From Nostoc sp. T09 (GTDB lineage Bacteria; Cyanobacteriota; Cyanobacteriia; Cyanobacteriales; Nostocaceae), in the NCBI RefSeq assembly GCF_002154695.1, contig NZ_MTAV01000121.1, forward strand, positions 1 to 64,000: 64,000 nt of DNA, in the 5' to 3' direction. Within the stretch, counting starts at the first letter, position 1; the number at the start of each line of letters is the position of its first letter. Position numbers and translations under genes: made by a program. The notes under the pieces are model-generated. The model did no database searches. It was not told where the DNA came from and saw only the letters and a program-made list of their open reading frames with translations. This document shows, piece by piece, positions 44,134-54,122 of this stretch.

Positions 44134-47061
44134 ATGTCCCAAACTTCCTTTTCTACAACAGCAACACGTCCCACATTCATCCTCGTAGATGGACACTCAC
44201 TAGCATTTCGTTCCTACTTTGCTTTTGCTAAAGGACGAGACGGTGGGCTACGTACAAAAACGGGGATTCCCACTAGTGTCTGTTTTGGCTTCATCAAATG
44301 CCTGCTAGAAGTCATGGCAACACAACAGCCACAAGCAATGGCTATAGCCTTTGATTTGGGCTTGCCAACCTTCCGTCATGAAGCCGACGATACCTATAAA
44401 GCTGATCGCCCAGGTACACCAGAAGATTTTGTACCTGATTTGAAAAATCTCCATGAGTTGCTCGCAGGCTTCAATCTGCCGATTTTTACGGCTCCAGGCT
44501 ATGAGGCAGATGATGTTTTGGGAACTTTAGCACAGCTAGCCACTGCGGCTGGATATAAAGTGAAAATTCTCACAGGCGATCGCGATTTATTTCAACTCAT
44601 CGATCTTGAAAAGCAAATCACTGTTCTTAATTTTAGTCCAGATGCCTGGAAACGCTCTACAAGTGGCATCACAGAATTTGAACCAGAACAAGTTCAAGAA
44701 AAGCTTGGTGTCTTACCTACACAAATTGTTGATTTTAAAGCCCTTTGTGGTGACAAATCAGATAATATTCCTGGCGTTAAGGGAATTGGTGAAAAAACAG
44801 CAGTACAGCTACTTCATACCTACGGTTCCTTAGACAATATCTATGCCCATTTAGATGAAATTAAAGGAGCAACTCAGAAAAAACTCGCAACAGGTAAAGA
44901 AGATGCTGAAAAGTCACGCTACTTGGCAAAAATAGTTTTAGATGTGCCGCTAGAAGTAAATTTAGAAGATTGTAAATTCACAGGATTTGATCAAAACGTT
45001 CTCGTACCAATTTTAGAAAAATTAGAATTCAGTCGTTTCTTAGGTCAAATCAACGAACTCCAACAAAGATTTGGGGGACAAGTTGCAGAACTTTCGGCAC
45101 CAACAACAGCAGCACAACTCAGCACTGACGATGACGATGGTGATTTGTGGTTCTTTAGCGCTGCTGATACAGCAGTAGCAGCTACAAAACAGCCAGCTTC
45201 AGCAATTCAACCACAAATTATTAATACCGAAGCGAAACTCACCGAATTGGTGAACCTATTGCAAAAATTTACCAACCTAGAGCAACCTTTCGCTTGGGAT
45301 ACCGAAACTACAGATTTAGAACCACGAGACGCTGCTTTAGTGGGTATTGGTTGCTGCTGGGGAACAAAACCAGATGAAATAGCCTATATTCCTGTTGGTC
45401 ACAAAACTGGGGAGAATCTAGAGCAAAATCTGGTGCTAGCAGCATTACGGCCAATTCTTGAAAGTGCTGATTATCCCAAAGCTTTGCAAAATGCAAAGTT
45501 TGACCGTTTAGTTCTCAGGTGTCAAGGAATAAAATTGGCGGGAGTGGTATTTGATACCATGCTAGCCAGTTACCTGTTAAATCCAGATAGTAGCCATAAT
45601 TTGAGTGATTTAGCTCAAAAATATCTGGGTTTAACTGCTAAAAGTTATGTAGATTTAGTTCCTAAAGGCAAAACTATTGCTGACTTAGATATTGCTACTG
45701 TCGCAGATTACTGCGGTATGGATGTCTATTCTACATTTGGATTAGTGCCAAAGTTGCGTGAGGAACTACAGAAAATTCCAGCTTTATATCAACTAATGTT
45801 GGAAGTGGAACAGCCGCTAGAAGAAGTTTTAGCGGAAATGGAATACACAGGTGTTCGGATTAATTCAGCTTATCTCAAAGAACTTTCACAGCAATTAGAA
45901 ACAGATTTGGCCAAGTTGGAAGAACAAGCTACTGAGATAGCTGGAGAAAAATTCAACTTAGGTTCTCCCAAACAATTGAGCTATATATTGTTTGAAAAAT
46001 TAGGTTTAAGTACTAAGTATTCGCGAAAAATTCAAACTGGTTACTCTACAGATGCGGCGACGTTAGAGAAACTCCAAGAAATTGATCAAACTGGTTTTGT
46101 GGATGGCATCATTGAGTATCGTACTCTGTCTAAATTAAAGTCTACTTATGTAGATGCATTACCAGCATTAGTACGTCCAGATACTCACAGAGTCCATACA
46201 GATTTCAACCAAGCAGCAACATCCACTGGTAGGTTATCTTCTTCTAATCCAAATTTACAAAATATTCCGATTCGGACAGCTTTTAGCCGCCAAATTCGTA
46301 AGGCATTTTTACCAGAACCGGGCTGGTTAATGGTGGCTGCTGATTACTCGCAAATTGAGTTACGCATATTGGCTCATTTAAGTGAAGAGCCAGTTTTGGT
46401 GCAAGCATATCAGCAAAATGAAGATATTCACACTGTGACAGCAAGGTTAGTATTTGAGAAAGAAGATGTCACATCAGACGAACGTAGATTAGCAAAAACC
46501 ATTAACTTTGGTGTGATTTATGGCATGGGTTCTCTGAAGTTTTCTCGTTCAACTGGCGTAGATAAAGCCATTGCTAACGAATTTATTAAGCGATTTAACG
46601 AACGCTATGCAAAAGTATTTGCATATTTGGAGCGTGTAAAAAAAGAAGCGATCGCCCAAGGTTATGTAGAAACAATTCTCGGTCGTCGTCGTTATGTTGA
46701 GTTTACCAGCAATAGTTTACGGCAATTAAAAGGCAGCGATCCAGAAGCTATTAACCTCAGTAAATTAAAAAATTTAGGTCCTTACGATGCAGGTTTACTG
46801 CGCTCCGCAGCTAATGCACCAATTCAAGGTTCTAGTGCCGATATTATCAAAATTGCAATGGTAAGACTGCATGAGGTTTTGAGTAAATATCAGGCGCGGT
46901 TGTTATTACAAGTTCACGATGAATTAGTCTTTGAAGTTCCACCCTCAGAGTGGGAAGAGTTGCAACCACAAATTAAATCAGTCATGGAAAATGCCGTGCA
47001 GTTGAGTGTGCCTTTAGTAGTTGATGTACGTGCTGGGGAGAATTGGATGGAGACGAAATAA
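44134..47061 (+). CDS. polA: DNA polymerase I
   Basis: A 975-aa PolA with all three activities. The 5'-3' exonuclease is at about 10-300 (LVDGHSLAFRSYFAF, TGDRDLFQLID, GDKSDNIPGVKGIGEKTA). The 3'-5' proofreading domain is at about 370-560 and keeps all motifs (WDTETTDLE, NAKFDRLVL, YCGMDVYS), unlike Taq. The polymerase has motif A VAADYSQIELRILAH, motif B RRLAKTINFGVIYGMG and motif C LLQVHDELVFE. ATG 44134 gives a short polar leader. It is monocistronic. Confidence 0.96.
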   Translation: MSQTSFSTTATRPTFILVDGHSLAFRSYFAFAKGRDGGLRTKTGIPTSVCFGFIKCLLEVMATQQPQAMAIAFDLGLPTFRHEADDTYKADRPGTPEDFVPDLKNLHELLAGFNLPIFTAPGYEADDVLGTLAQLATAAGYKVKILTGDRDLFQLIDLEKQITVLNFSPDAWKRSTSGITEFEPEQVQEKLGVLPTQIVDFKALCGDKSDNIPGVKGIGEKTAVQLLHTYGSLDNIYAHLDEIKGATQKKLATGKEDAEKSRYLAKIVLDVPLEVNLEDCKFTGFDQNVLVPILEKLEFSRFLGQINELQQRFGGQVAELSAPTTAAQLSTDDDDGDLWFFSAADTAVAATKQPASAIQPQIINTEAKLTELVNLLQKFTNLEQPFAWDTETTDLEPRDAALVGIGCCWGTKPDEIAYIPVGHKTGENLEQNLVLAALRPILESADYPKALQNAKFDRLVLRCQGIKLAGVVFDTMLASYLLNPDSSHNLSDLAQKYLGLTAKSYVDLVPKGKTIADLDIATVADYCGMDVYSTFGLVPKLREELQKIPALYQLMLEVEQPLEEVLAEMEYTGVRINSAYLKELSQQLETDLAKLEEQATEIAGEKFNLGSPKQLSYILFEKLGLSTKYSRKIQTGYSTDAATLEKLQEIDQTGFVDGIIEYRTLSKLKSTYVDALPALVRPDTHRVHTDFNQAATSTGRLSSSNPNLQNIPIRTAFSRQIRKAFLPEPGWLMVAADYSQIELRILAHLSEEPVLVQAYQQNEDIHTVTARLVFEKEDVTSDERRLAKTINFGVIYGMGSLKFSRSTGVDKAIANEFIKRFNERYAKVFAYLERVKKEAIAQGYVETILGRRRYVEFTSNSLRQLKGSDPEAINLSKLKNLGPYDAGLLRSAANAPIQGSSADIIKIAMVRLHEVLSKYQARLLLQVHDELVFEVPPSEWEELQPQIKSVMENAVQLSVPLVVDVRAGENWMETK

Positions 47062-47309
47062 AGAAATTGAGATATTTAGACAAATTTGCACACAATTTTT
47101 AAGTTAGCTCAAGAATTGCTTGCAGCTTTAAAAATTTGTAGTGCGGTTAAATTCTACTTTGGAAATGTTGGAGACTGGATGCGGTCTGTAGCCTAAATTG
47201 GTTAACTTGGTACTCATCTTCAACTAAGGAATAAGTTTTTAACCACTTAATTTTTCTCTATAAAGGCAGAAAATCTCCTCTACCTATCAACTCTAGAATT
47301 TTCCAGCAA

Positions 47310-48809
47310 TTACTGATTGCGACAAAACTTGCGATCGCCATCATTTTCAGGGTATTGCCAAGAATAGGCAAAATGGCTCACTCCTTTGATTTGGGGGGCA
47401 AATTGTCGAAGCGCCTGCATTTGTGCTTCTAGAGATGGACGATTGCTAATCGAGGCTCCCCATTTACCCGCTAAGGCTGGAATCACTTGCGTACCTGGTT
47501 TTGCCATACTCAAGACCCGTTGTATTTGCGCCACAATACAACTGGCATCACCGCAAGTTGCATAAGCCATAGGATGCCATTGTAAAGAGCTAGGAAATCT
47601 ATCCCAAGGCTGTAAGCGCGAATCATACCCTTGTCCTAAAGTTTGGTTACCTTCAGGGAAAAACACTGCTCCTGCGGGAATACCTTGTTGCTGTGCTGGA
47701 TAACTTGCTAAGGCGACAAAATCCAGGATACCTTGCATGGCATGGGCAACAGCGAGCTGCCACAAATCCCATTGCAAAAGCGGTTGTCTGTCAATGGGAT
47801 TGAGAAGAGATTTTTGCGCTGCTGACAAAGTTCGACCTTGCCATAAGGCTTCTCCTTCTTGAGGATAAAGTTGATCGACTTCAGCAATATCTGCTGCGGT
47901 TACATATCCCTTACTTAAAAAGCGCCGAATCAAATCTAGCCCTTTGTTATTTTGTGCTCGTCGAAATAAAGCTTCTTGGGTTGCTGAACTAAATAGCCAT
48001 AAGTCTGTAACTTTGGTAGCTATAGAATCACTTCCTGCTTGACGCGGATAGCGCACATAGTCAAACAACAACCCATCTGGGCGACGGCGCAGTACTTCCT
48101 GCACCATTTGATAGTAGTCGCGTTTCGCCTGTGAGTTGTATGGGTCGATAAATACATGAGTGCCGTTATCCACAACATATAAGCTAGTTTGACCTTTGCC
48201 ATTGCGCGCGATCGCTCCTTCTCTGTCTCGACGCTGGGCATAGCTATAGCCAAAATTGATAGTGTACATCCAGGCGTAAACCTTCAAACCCCGTTGTCGC
48301 CCTTTTTTAATCGCATTGGCGAGTAGATCTGCCTTTTCTGCACCTGGGGTACGGATCACAGAAGGCCAAATTGTCGGGTTAGCTGCTGCTGGCAAAAGTA
48401 CCCGCCCATCATAAAACACTTCCAAATTAACTTGGTTATAGCCAAGGTTAACAATTCGATCCATAATTTGGTCGAGTAAACCAGGATTAATGTCACAAGG
48501 ATACAAGCGCAACCAAATTGCTAGATTTTGCGGCCAGTTACGATTACGGCACTCCTTTATTTCCTGTGCATGTTGTTTTAATATCTGCTGGTAGCGCTTT
48601 TGGGCATCTGGATTGCCTCTAAGTGCTGCAAGACGTAAGTTATCTTTTTCTTTGACTGCTGTTGATGATAACTGGCAATATTCCTTGACTTGGGCTTGTA
48701 CTGGTTGGGCCACAAAATTGGGAATTAAAAGGCTACTACTGAAAACAGCAGCAAGAAGGCGTCGGACAAATAACTTTGATTTTGTAACTTTCAAGGAACG
48801 GTTAAACAT
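47310..48809 (-). CDS. exported GHL10-type glycoside hydrolase-like protein
   Basis: A 499-aa protein with a signal peptide (about 1-38, ending VQA). The barrel begins NLAIWLRLYPCDINPGLLDQ and continues LGYNQVNLEVFYDGRVLLP, GLKVYAWMYTINFGYSYA, DGLLFDYVRYPRQ. This is the family-10-like hydrolase (GHL10/DUF187-type) found in outer-envelope proteins; the substrate may be a cell-wall glycan. Asp in LLFDYVRYPR is the probable catalytic acid. It is minus-strand, convergent with polA. Confidence 0.82.
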   Translation of the reverse strand: MFNRSLKVTKSKLFVRRLLAAVFSSSLLIPNFVAQPVQAQVKEYCQLSSTAVKEKDNLRLAALRGNPDAQKRYQQILKQHAQEIKECRNRNWPQNLAIWLRLYPCDINPGLLDQIMDRIVNLGYNQVNLEVFYDGRVLLPAAANPTIWPSVIRTPGAEKADLLANAIKKGRQRGLKVYAWMYTINFGYSYAQRRDREGAIARNGKGQTSLYVVDNGTHVFIDPYNSQAKRDYYQMVQEVLRRRPDGLLFDYVRYPRQAGSDSIATKVTDLWLFSSATQEALFRRAQNNKGLDLIRRFLSKGYVTAADIAEVDQLYPQEGEALWQGRTLSAAQKSLLNPIDRQPLLQWDLWQLAVAHAMQGILDFVALASYPAQQQGIPAGAVFFPEGNQTLGQGYDSRLQPWDRFPSSLQWHPMAYATCGDASCIVAQIQRVLSMAKPGTQVIPALAGKWGASISNRPSLEAQMQALRQFAPQIKGVSHFAYSWQYPENDGDRKFCRNQ

Positions 48810-48836
48810 ACTTCAAGGTAGCAGGGCAAAATACTA

Positions 48837-48930
48837 AACTTCTTGTAGAAGTTAGGTAAAGCATAAAGATAAAGTCAAGGGTAAAAAAATAAAATTTTCC
48901 TTGCCCCATAACCCTTTCCCTATCACTTAC
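48837..48930. repeat. palindromic intergenic repeat similar to 67-182
   Basis: It begins with the palindrome at 48837-48853 (AACTTCT/AGAAGTT), followed by A- and G-rich sequence and then a C/T-rich tract (CCTTGCCCC, CCCTTTCCC). This is the same order as in the element at 67-182. Confidence 0.55.
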
Positions 48931-49013
48931 CAAAAGTACTTGTACAAGATGTCTGATCGTCAACCTCAAATTACATTAGCTGAGGGTGATGCGGATCAAA
49001 TTCTATATTCAAA

Positions 49014-49062
49014 AAATAGGGGTTTTGAAGCCTATTTTTCCAAGACTCTCAAACCCCTATTT
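49014..49062 (-). terminator. large hairpin, possible terminator
   Basis: Twelve-base perfect arms AAATAGGGGTTT (49014-49025) and AAACCCCTATTT (49051-49062), loop 25. On the minus strand the stem merges into a T6 run. It lies about 215 bp beyond the psb27 stop. A second inverted repeat at 49226-49260 (AGTCAAGAG/CTCTTGACT) is nearer psb27 but has a poor T tract. Confidence 0.5.
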
Positions 49063-49275
49063 CTGTTGCCGTATTTTGTTATTTGGTTAAGTTCTAGGAG
49101 ATACTCAGGTAATTTCCCAATTTCTGGTTATTTGCTTTCTCGTCAATGATAATACCTGGCATATATGTAAATCAAAAGTCAAAATTTAAAAGCTGTTTAC
49201 CTGATGAAACTAAACTTAACAAATTAGTCAAGAGCCTGAATCAAGTTAGGACTCTTGACTCTGTTTTGTGGAGAG

Positions 49276-49671
49276 TTAAGCACCGCGCTTCAACGCCGTC
49301 TCTACCTGATTAAACTCCTTTTCTAAGCGATCTTTGAGTTTTTGTGGCACAGGACGATTGGGATAAGAACTGTAGTGTCCTGCTAGAGAGTTTAAGGCTG
49401 TTCGCATGGTAGTAAAGGAGCTCAAACCAGAAACAGAGTTAGCTCGCTGGTAGCGAGCTGAAAAGTCATTTATTTTTTGACGCGCTTCTGCTTGAACTGC
49501 TGCTTTATTTGGTGAATCTTCTGATATTTCTAGGACATTTCTTAAAATCTGGACTACCGCTAAGGTGTCTTGACGATAATCCCCTGTCAAACTATCAGGA
49601 CTAGAACAGCCCATTAAGCTGATGGCTACAACTAAAACCAGGGCAAGCAGACGCGACCAATAGCGCTTCAT
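49276..49671 (-). CDS. psb27: photosystem II assembly lipoprotein Psb27
   Basis: A 131-aa lumenal lipoprotein needed for PSII repair, binding CP43 before the Mn cluster forms. A lipoprotein signal peptide ends in the lipobox ISLMGC (Cys about 22). The four-helix mature part includes SLTGDYRQDTLAVVQILRNV and RPVPQKLKDRLEKEFNQVE. I prefer the second Met (49671); the first (49677) adds two residues. Confidence 0.93.
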   Translation of the reverse strand: MKRYWSRLLALVLVVAISLMGCSSPDSLTGDYRQDTLAVVQILRNVLEISEDSPNKAAVQAEARQKINDFSARYQRANSVSGLSSFTTMRTALNSLAGHYSSYPNRPVPQKLKDRLEKEFNQVETALKRGA

Positions 49672-49780
49672 AAGCATTTAGTGAAACAACGCATAAATCA
49701 ACGTCCATAGTATCTTGGATTGGTATCTTGGGGATCATTCAAAGTGCTAAGTGCTGAGTTATGCGTTGTTACTCTTATTC

Positions 49781-50920
49781 TTAATTCATTACTTTTTGAT
49801 ACAGAGTATCTCTTTGATAGTAAGGTCGTCCTAACGAAGCGATCGCTATTTGTAAGGTTTCTACTTCCATTGATGTACCGCCCAAGGCTCCTGCCATTGT
49901 GGTAATGTGTTCCTCCATCAATGTGCCACCGATATCGTTGCAACCCCAAACTAAAGCCTCTTTAGCACCAGTCAGCCCCAGCTTTACCCAACTCGGCTGA
50001 TGATTGGGAATCCAATTTCCTAAGTAAATCCGCGCCACAGCAGTCAGTAGCAGACTATCAGTTAAAATTGGTTGATCGCGTCCCACTCGACGGCGTAAAG
50101 CTTTAGGTGCTTCTTGTCCAACAAAAGGTAATAAAATAAACTCAGTAATTCTCGCCGAATAGCCGCGGTTAATCGCAGTTTGTTGGAGCGATCGCAATTT
50201 TTCTAAATGTCCTATTTGCTGTTCTGGACTTTCGATATGTCCTGAGAGCATAGTGCTAGTAGTGTACAAGCCTAATTGATGCGCTGTACTAACAATTTCT
50301 AGCCAAGTAGCTGTGTCAATCTTCTCCGGACACAGTACGCGCCGTACCTCATCATCCAACACCTCAGCTGCTGTTCCTGGCATTGAACCTACACCAGCAT
50401 CCCGCAAAGCCGCAATCACATCAGCATAATTCAGTCCATCAGCTCTGGCGATAAATTGCACTTCCTGAGGAGAAAAAGCGTGCAAGTGTAGCTGGGGAAA
50501 TTCCTGTTTGATGGTTTTCACCAACTTGAGATAATAAGGCAAAGATTTACCGTTGACCTGAGCTTGTGGGTTTAATCCCCCTTGCATACAGATTTCCGTT
50601 GCGCCCCGTCGCACTCCATCTGTAGCTTTCTCCAAAATTTGTGCCCAATCTAACCAGTAAGCACCATCATCACCATCATCACGCCGGAAAGCACAAAAAC
50701 TACAGTGCTGCTCACAAATGTTAGTAAAGTTAATATTGCGGTTAACTACGTAGGTGACTGTATCACTGGCTTGAATGCGGCGGAGTTTATCAGCTGTGCT
50801 TTGAATAGCAGCGATCGCCTCTGGGTCTGTTTGTTTTAACAATACCACTCCCTCTGCGGGAGATATATCGTATCCCATTAGGGCATGGTCGAGAATAGCG
50901 TCAACAGTTTTAATAACCAC
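49781..50920 (-). CDS. cofH: FO synthase subunit 2 (radical SAM)
   Basis: A 379-aa radical SAM enzyme with the cluster motif [10 protein letters not shown] (Cys spaced 3 and 2) near residue 68-77, then [30 protein letters not shown] and [12 protein letters not shown]. With CofG it builds 7,8-didemethyl-8-hydroxy-5-deazariboflavin (FO), the antenna chromophore of cyanobacterial photolyases. CofG is not in the window. The start is GTG 50920. Confidence 0.93.
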   Translation of the reverse strand: MVIKTVDAILDHALMGYDISPAEGVVLLKQTDPEAIAAIQSTADKLRRIQASDTVTYVVNRNINFTNICEQHCSFCAFRRDDGDDGAYWLDWAQILEKATDGVRRGATEICMQGGLNPQAQVNGKSLPYYLKLVKTIKQEFPQLHLHAFSPQEVQFIARADGLNYADVIAALRDAGVGSMPGTAAEVLDDEVRRVLCPEKIDTATWLEIVSTAHQLGLYTTSTMLSGHIESPEQQIGHLEKLRSLQQTAINRGYSARITEFILLPFVGQEAPKALRRRVGRDQPILTDSLLLTAVARIYLGNWIPNHQPSWVKLGLTGAKEALVWGCNDIGGTLMEEHITTMAGALGGTSMEVETLQIAIASLGRPYYQRDTLYQKVMN

Positions 50921-51552
50921 AGTTCATCAAACAAAACCACATTTCTCATTTTGGCAATAAATTAGCTGATGCGTGTCACAGGTGAAAGGAATATCTATAG
51001 TATCTATTCCGGGTGTGACTTCCTCAAAATTTTCTATAAATGAGAATACCAAAAAATATCAACCCAAATAATTTTAATAGCAATTTTTTGTAAAATAGGA
51101 TTGCTATTTTTATTTTTAAATATATTATCTTGGGATAGTTTTTTGTTTAAGTAACAAAAATAAAATTTTATGGTTATAGGTTATTAATTAAACTTTTATA
51201 TTTCAAGTTAATTTAAAATATTCAGATACAAACAGATAAACACTCTGTAAAAGTATTATTGCTCCAGAAATAATGTATAATACTCAAGTGATACGATTAA
51301 TAAGTAACTTAACATAAAGCCGCTATGGATTAATCTGCACTCATCTCGCTCTTATCGCACCTGTTTAGCAGTAGAGCCAATGTCCATCAAGGTAACGTGT
51401 AAAGTTAGGTTACTAGGCTGAGAAAAGTTTATATAAAATGTTAATCAACATCAATAAATAGCATAAAAAGTAGTGTAGTTTATATTAAAATCCAGCTAAT
51501 TAGCAAGATAATTGTTCATTAATATACTCTTTTACTATTTGGATTCTGCTGA
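50921..51552. other. 632-bp AT-rich spacer
   Basis: A divergent intergenic region between cofH and the glycosyltransferase gene. Runs of A/T predominate. A less AT-rich patch at about 51320-51420 has no open frame or clear hairpin. I see no gene. Confidence 0.4.
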
Positions 51553-52827
51553 ATGACTCACAGCCAAACCAATTCACTATTATCAGTCCCAACTGGTAAA
51601 TTACAAATATCGGAATTGCCTCCTAAAATTGCAGATACTAATGGAGAAGCTATGCTTCTTTCTCTAGTAATTCCAACTTACAAAGAGCATGACAATATCA
51701 AGAATGTGGTTAAGGTATTGAGCCAGTTGTTGGATGAGTCTATTCCGGGACAGTATGAACTGATTGTGGTAGATGATGATAGTCCAGATCGAACTTGGGA
51801 AGTAGCACAATCCCTCACAGAGAAATACCCACAATTGCAGGTAATGCGACGCCAACAGGAACGGGGGCTATCTTCGGCGGTGATTCGTGGATGGCAAGTG
51901 GCAAGAGGAAGTATTTTAGGAGTGATTGATGGAGATCTACAGCATCCACCGGAAGTTTTGACACAATTGTTGGCTGAGATTGAACAGGGTGCGGATTTGG
52001 CAGTAGGTAGTCGTCATGTAGAAGGCGGCGGTGTTAGTAGTTGGAGTATTATCAGACGGTTATTGTCTCGTGGCGCTCAGGTTTTGGGATTGATTATCTT
52101 ACCAGGAGTACTGGGAAGAGTTTCTGACCCCATGAGTGGTTATTTTATGGTGCGTCGAAATGCGATCGCAGGAGCAACACTCAATCCCGTAGGATATAAA
52201 ATTCTCTTAGAAGTAATTGGGCGGGGAAGAGTCTGTGAAATTGCTGAAGTGGGCTATGTGTTCTGCGAACGCAAAGAAGGTGAAAGCAAAGTGACATGGA
52301 AGCAATATGTCGATTATTTACGCCACTTACTACGGTTGCGTCTTTCCACAGGACGTTTAGGACGAGTTAGCCAAGCTACAGGAAAGTTAGAAAAATTGAG
52401 TCAAAACATTGGTTTCCCCATTGGTCGATTTCTGCGCTTTGGGTTAGTGGGACTCAGTGGAGTATTTGTAGATATGACAATACTTTATTTGCTCAGTGAC
52501 CCCACAACCCTAGCTTTACCTTTGACTCGCAGCAAAATCATTGCCGGTGAAATTGCCATTTTCAATAATTTTTTGTGGAATGATGCTTGGACCTTTGCTG
52601 ATGTCTCCATGAAGCAGCAGGAATGGCGTCAACGTTTGAAGCGCTTTTTAAAATTCAATTTAATTTGCTTGGCTGGATTGATATTAAATGTACTAATTTT
52701 GAATTTAGTATTTAATTTCCTCATTCCCAACCGCTACATCGCCAACTTGATTGCGATCGCAATTGCTACTATCTGGAATTTCTGGGTGAATTTGAAACTT
52801 AGCTGGCGGGTAACTGACGTTAAATAG
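51553..52827 (+). CDS. GT2 glycosyltransferase fused to GtrA domain
   Basis: A 424-aa protein. The N-terminal GT-A domain (about 35-270) has LSLVIPTYKEHDNI, VVDDDSPDRTWE, the DxD-like GVIDGDLQHPPE and GSRHVEGGG: dolichyl/polyprenyl-phosphate mannose synthase type. The C terminus (about 290-420) is a four-helix GtrA domain (RFLRFGLVGLSGVFVDMTIL, NNFLWNDAWTF, IWNFWVNLKLSW). It probably loads a hexose on undecaprenyl phosphate and helps flip it. Confidence 0.9.
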   Translation: MTHSQTNSLLSVPTGKLQISELPPKIADTNGEAMLLSLVIPTYKEHDNIKNVVKVLSQLLDESIPGQYELIVVDDDSPDRTWEVAQSLTEKYPQLQVMRRQQERGLSSAVIRGWQVARGSILGVIDGDLQHPPEVLTQLLAEIEQGADLAVGSRHVEGGGVSSWSIIRRLLSRGAQVLGLIILPGVLGRVSDPMSGYFMVRRNAIAGATLNPVGYKILLEVIGRGRVCEIAEVGYVFCERKEGESKVTWKQYVDYLRHLLRLRLSTGRLGRVSQATGKLEKLSQNIGFPIGRFLRFGLVGLSGVFVDMTILYLLSDPTTLALPLTRSKIIAGEIAIFNNFLWNDAWTFADVSMKQQEWRQRLKRFLKFNLICLAGLILNVLILNLVFNFLIPNRYIANLIAIAIATIWNFWVNLKLSWRVTDVK

Positions 52828-52899
52828 CTATCAAAAACTGTTACCTTTACCCAGCGATCGCTACATTGAATTTTCCACACCAGAATTTTTGACTCCTTG

Positions 52900-53505
52900 C
52901 TACTTTGTATAACTTTCTGGTAAACCCACAGGTGAAAAACCAGCGATCGCCCGTAAGTTTTGGCAACGGATCAACTCGGTAAAATTTAAACCAGAACGTC
53001 CCTCAATCTTGGCTATTTCTTCAATTGCAGATAACAAATGTTCGGCGGCTTCAGCTTCTGAGTAACCCCGCCGTTGTGCTATGCGAATTGCGGCTGCATC
53101 AGCATTTAATTCTAACTCTGGAGATTTATTAGTACGCCAGATCCGAAAGCTGGCGATCGCGCTTAATCCTACTGCGATCACTACACCTACTACATCTGAC
53201 TGTGTTGATTCTATGACTCCACCCAACAGCCCTACTAGTACTACACCCTGATAAATATCAGGTTTGAACCACTTCACTCCCGTCAACCAGCTAACCGTTT
53301 GCAACAGCAGTAAATCTCTTTGTGATTTTGTCAAACGAAACCATAAATCGAAATTAATATATATTGGTCGCTCTTGATTCCAAGGCAGTGGAAAGAAACT
53401 ATCAATTACCTTTGCTTGCTCAGGTTTACTGACGATTTTTGTCATCATACGTCCCGAAGCAGGCATTACATCTAGCAGACGGCGAATTTCAGCGTTTGGC
53501 TCCAT
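52900..53505 (-). CDS. DUF3318 domain protein
   Basis: A 201-aa protein of a cyanobacterial family I know as DUF3318: EIRRLLDVMPASGRMMTKIV, then RPIYINFDLWFRLTKSQRDLLLLQ. Two central hydrophobic helices (about 85-120) make it a likely membrane protein. A helical C-terminal part contains ADAAAIRIAQRRGYSEAEAA. Function unknown. Confidence 0.82.
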   Translation of the reverse strand: MEPNAEIRRLLDVMPASGRMMTKIVSKPEQAKVIDSFFPLPWNQERPIYINFDLWFRLTKSQRDLLLLQTVSWLTGVKWFKPDIYQGVVLVGLLGGVIESTQSDVVGVVIAVGLSAIASFRIWRTNKSPELELNADAAAIRIAQRRGYSEAEAAEHLLSAIEEIAKIEGRSGLNFTELIRCQNLRAIAGFSPVGLPESYTK

Positions 53506-53758
53506 AAATTTAATGATTAGCCATCATATGCATAGTACCTAATTCTGCAAAGAATTAACATTTCGTGCTAATCTTTGATTTGTGATAACTTCTCATGACA
53601 GTTACCTCAGCAAATTGTTATTTGTCAAAGGCACAGACCAAAGTATCAAAAAATTAATAGAGTAGTGTATAGTGTAACGGGATTGTATGGTACCCGTTTG
53701 CATAGAAGTTCAAAACATCAAGGTTTTGGATAACCATTAAGATTTAAATTTTAATTAC

Positions 53759-54019
53759 ATGGACGCTTTTGCTCCCACCCCGCCTGAATGGACAAATAAG
53801 GCAATTCATGCTCATCAGTTTTGCTGTCCTAACTGCAATTCAAGTAGCCGAGAAGCAGTAAACGTTTGGATGAATCGGCGATCGCCTGTGATGACAGAAG
53901 ACCATCGCCGCAAATGGCAGGAGTTCTACAATTGTCACTGTGGTTATGCATGGTGGGCTTGGAGTAGCGATCGTCCGCCAACAGATCTGTCTAATCAACG
54001 GGATTTTAAGCCCACATAG
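53759..54019 (+). CDS. small zinc-ribbon-like protein
   Basis: An 86-aa protein with CCPNCNSS and, 38 residues later, CHCGYAWWAW: a CxxC...CxC zinc-ribbon pattern. There is a Trp-rich C-terminal half and no signal peptide. It is conserved in style with cyanobacterial hypotheticals. The role is unknown; nucleic-acid binding is possible. The bidirectional terminator at 54036-54061 follows. Confidence 0.72.
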   Translation: MDAFAPTPPEWTNKAIHAHQFCCPNCNSSSREAVNVWMNRRSPVMTEDHRRKWQEFYNCHCGYAWWAWSSDRPPTDLSNQRDFKPT

Positions 54020-54035
54020 CTATTGTTTACCATAT

Positions 54036-54061
54036 AAAAAAAACCCGCCTCTTGGCGGGTT
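54036..54061. terminator. bidirectional terminator
   Basis: Eight-base arms AACCCGCC (54042-54049) and GGCGGGTT (54054-54061) around a four-base loop. The minus strand ends in eight T (porin gene). The plus strand continues TAAGTTTTAG. Confidence 0.85.
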
Positions 54062-54122
54062 AAGTTTTAGTTATTCATAGGTTAATGGCGCTAATCGCAT
54101 CATTACTAACTCATAACCAACT

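Noticed and set aside
48901-49149. 82-codon plus-strand frame
   Set aside because: It spans the repeat and the 49014-49062 hairpin, has no ribosome site and no protein-like pattern.
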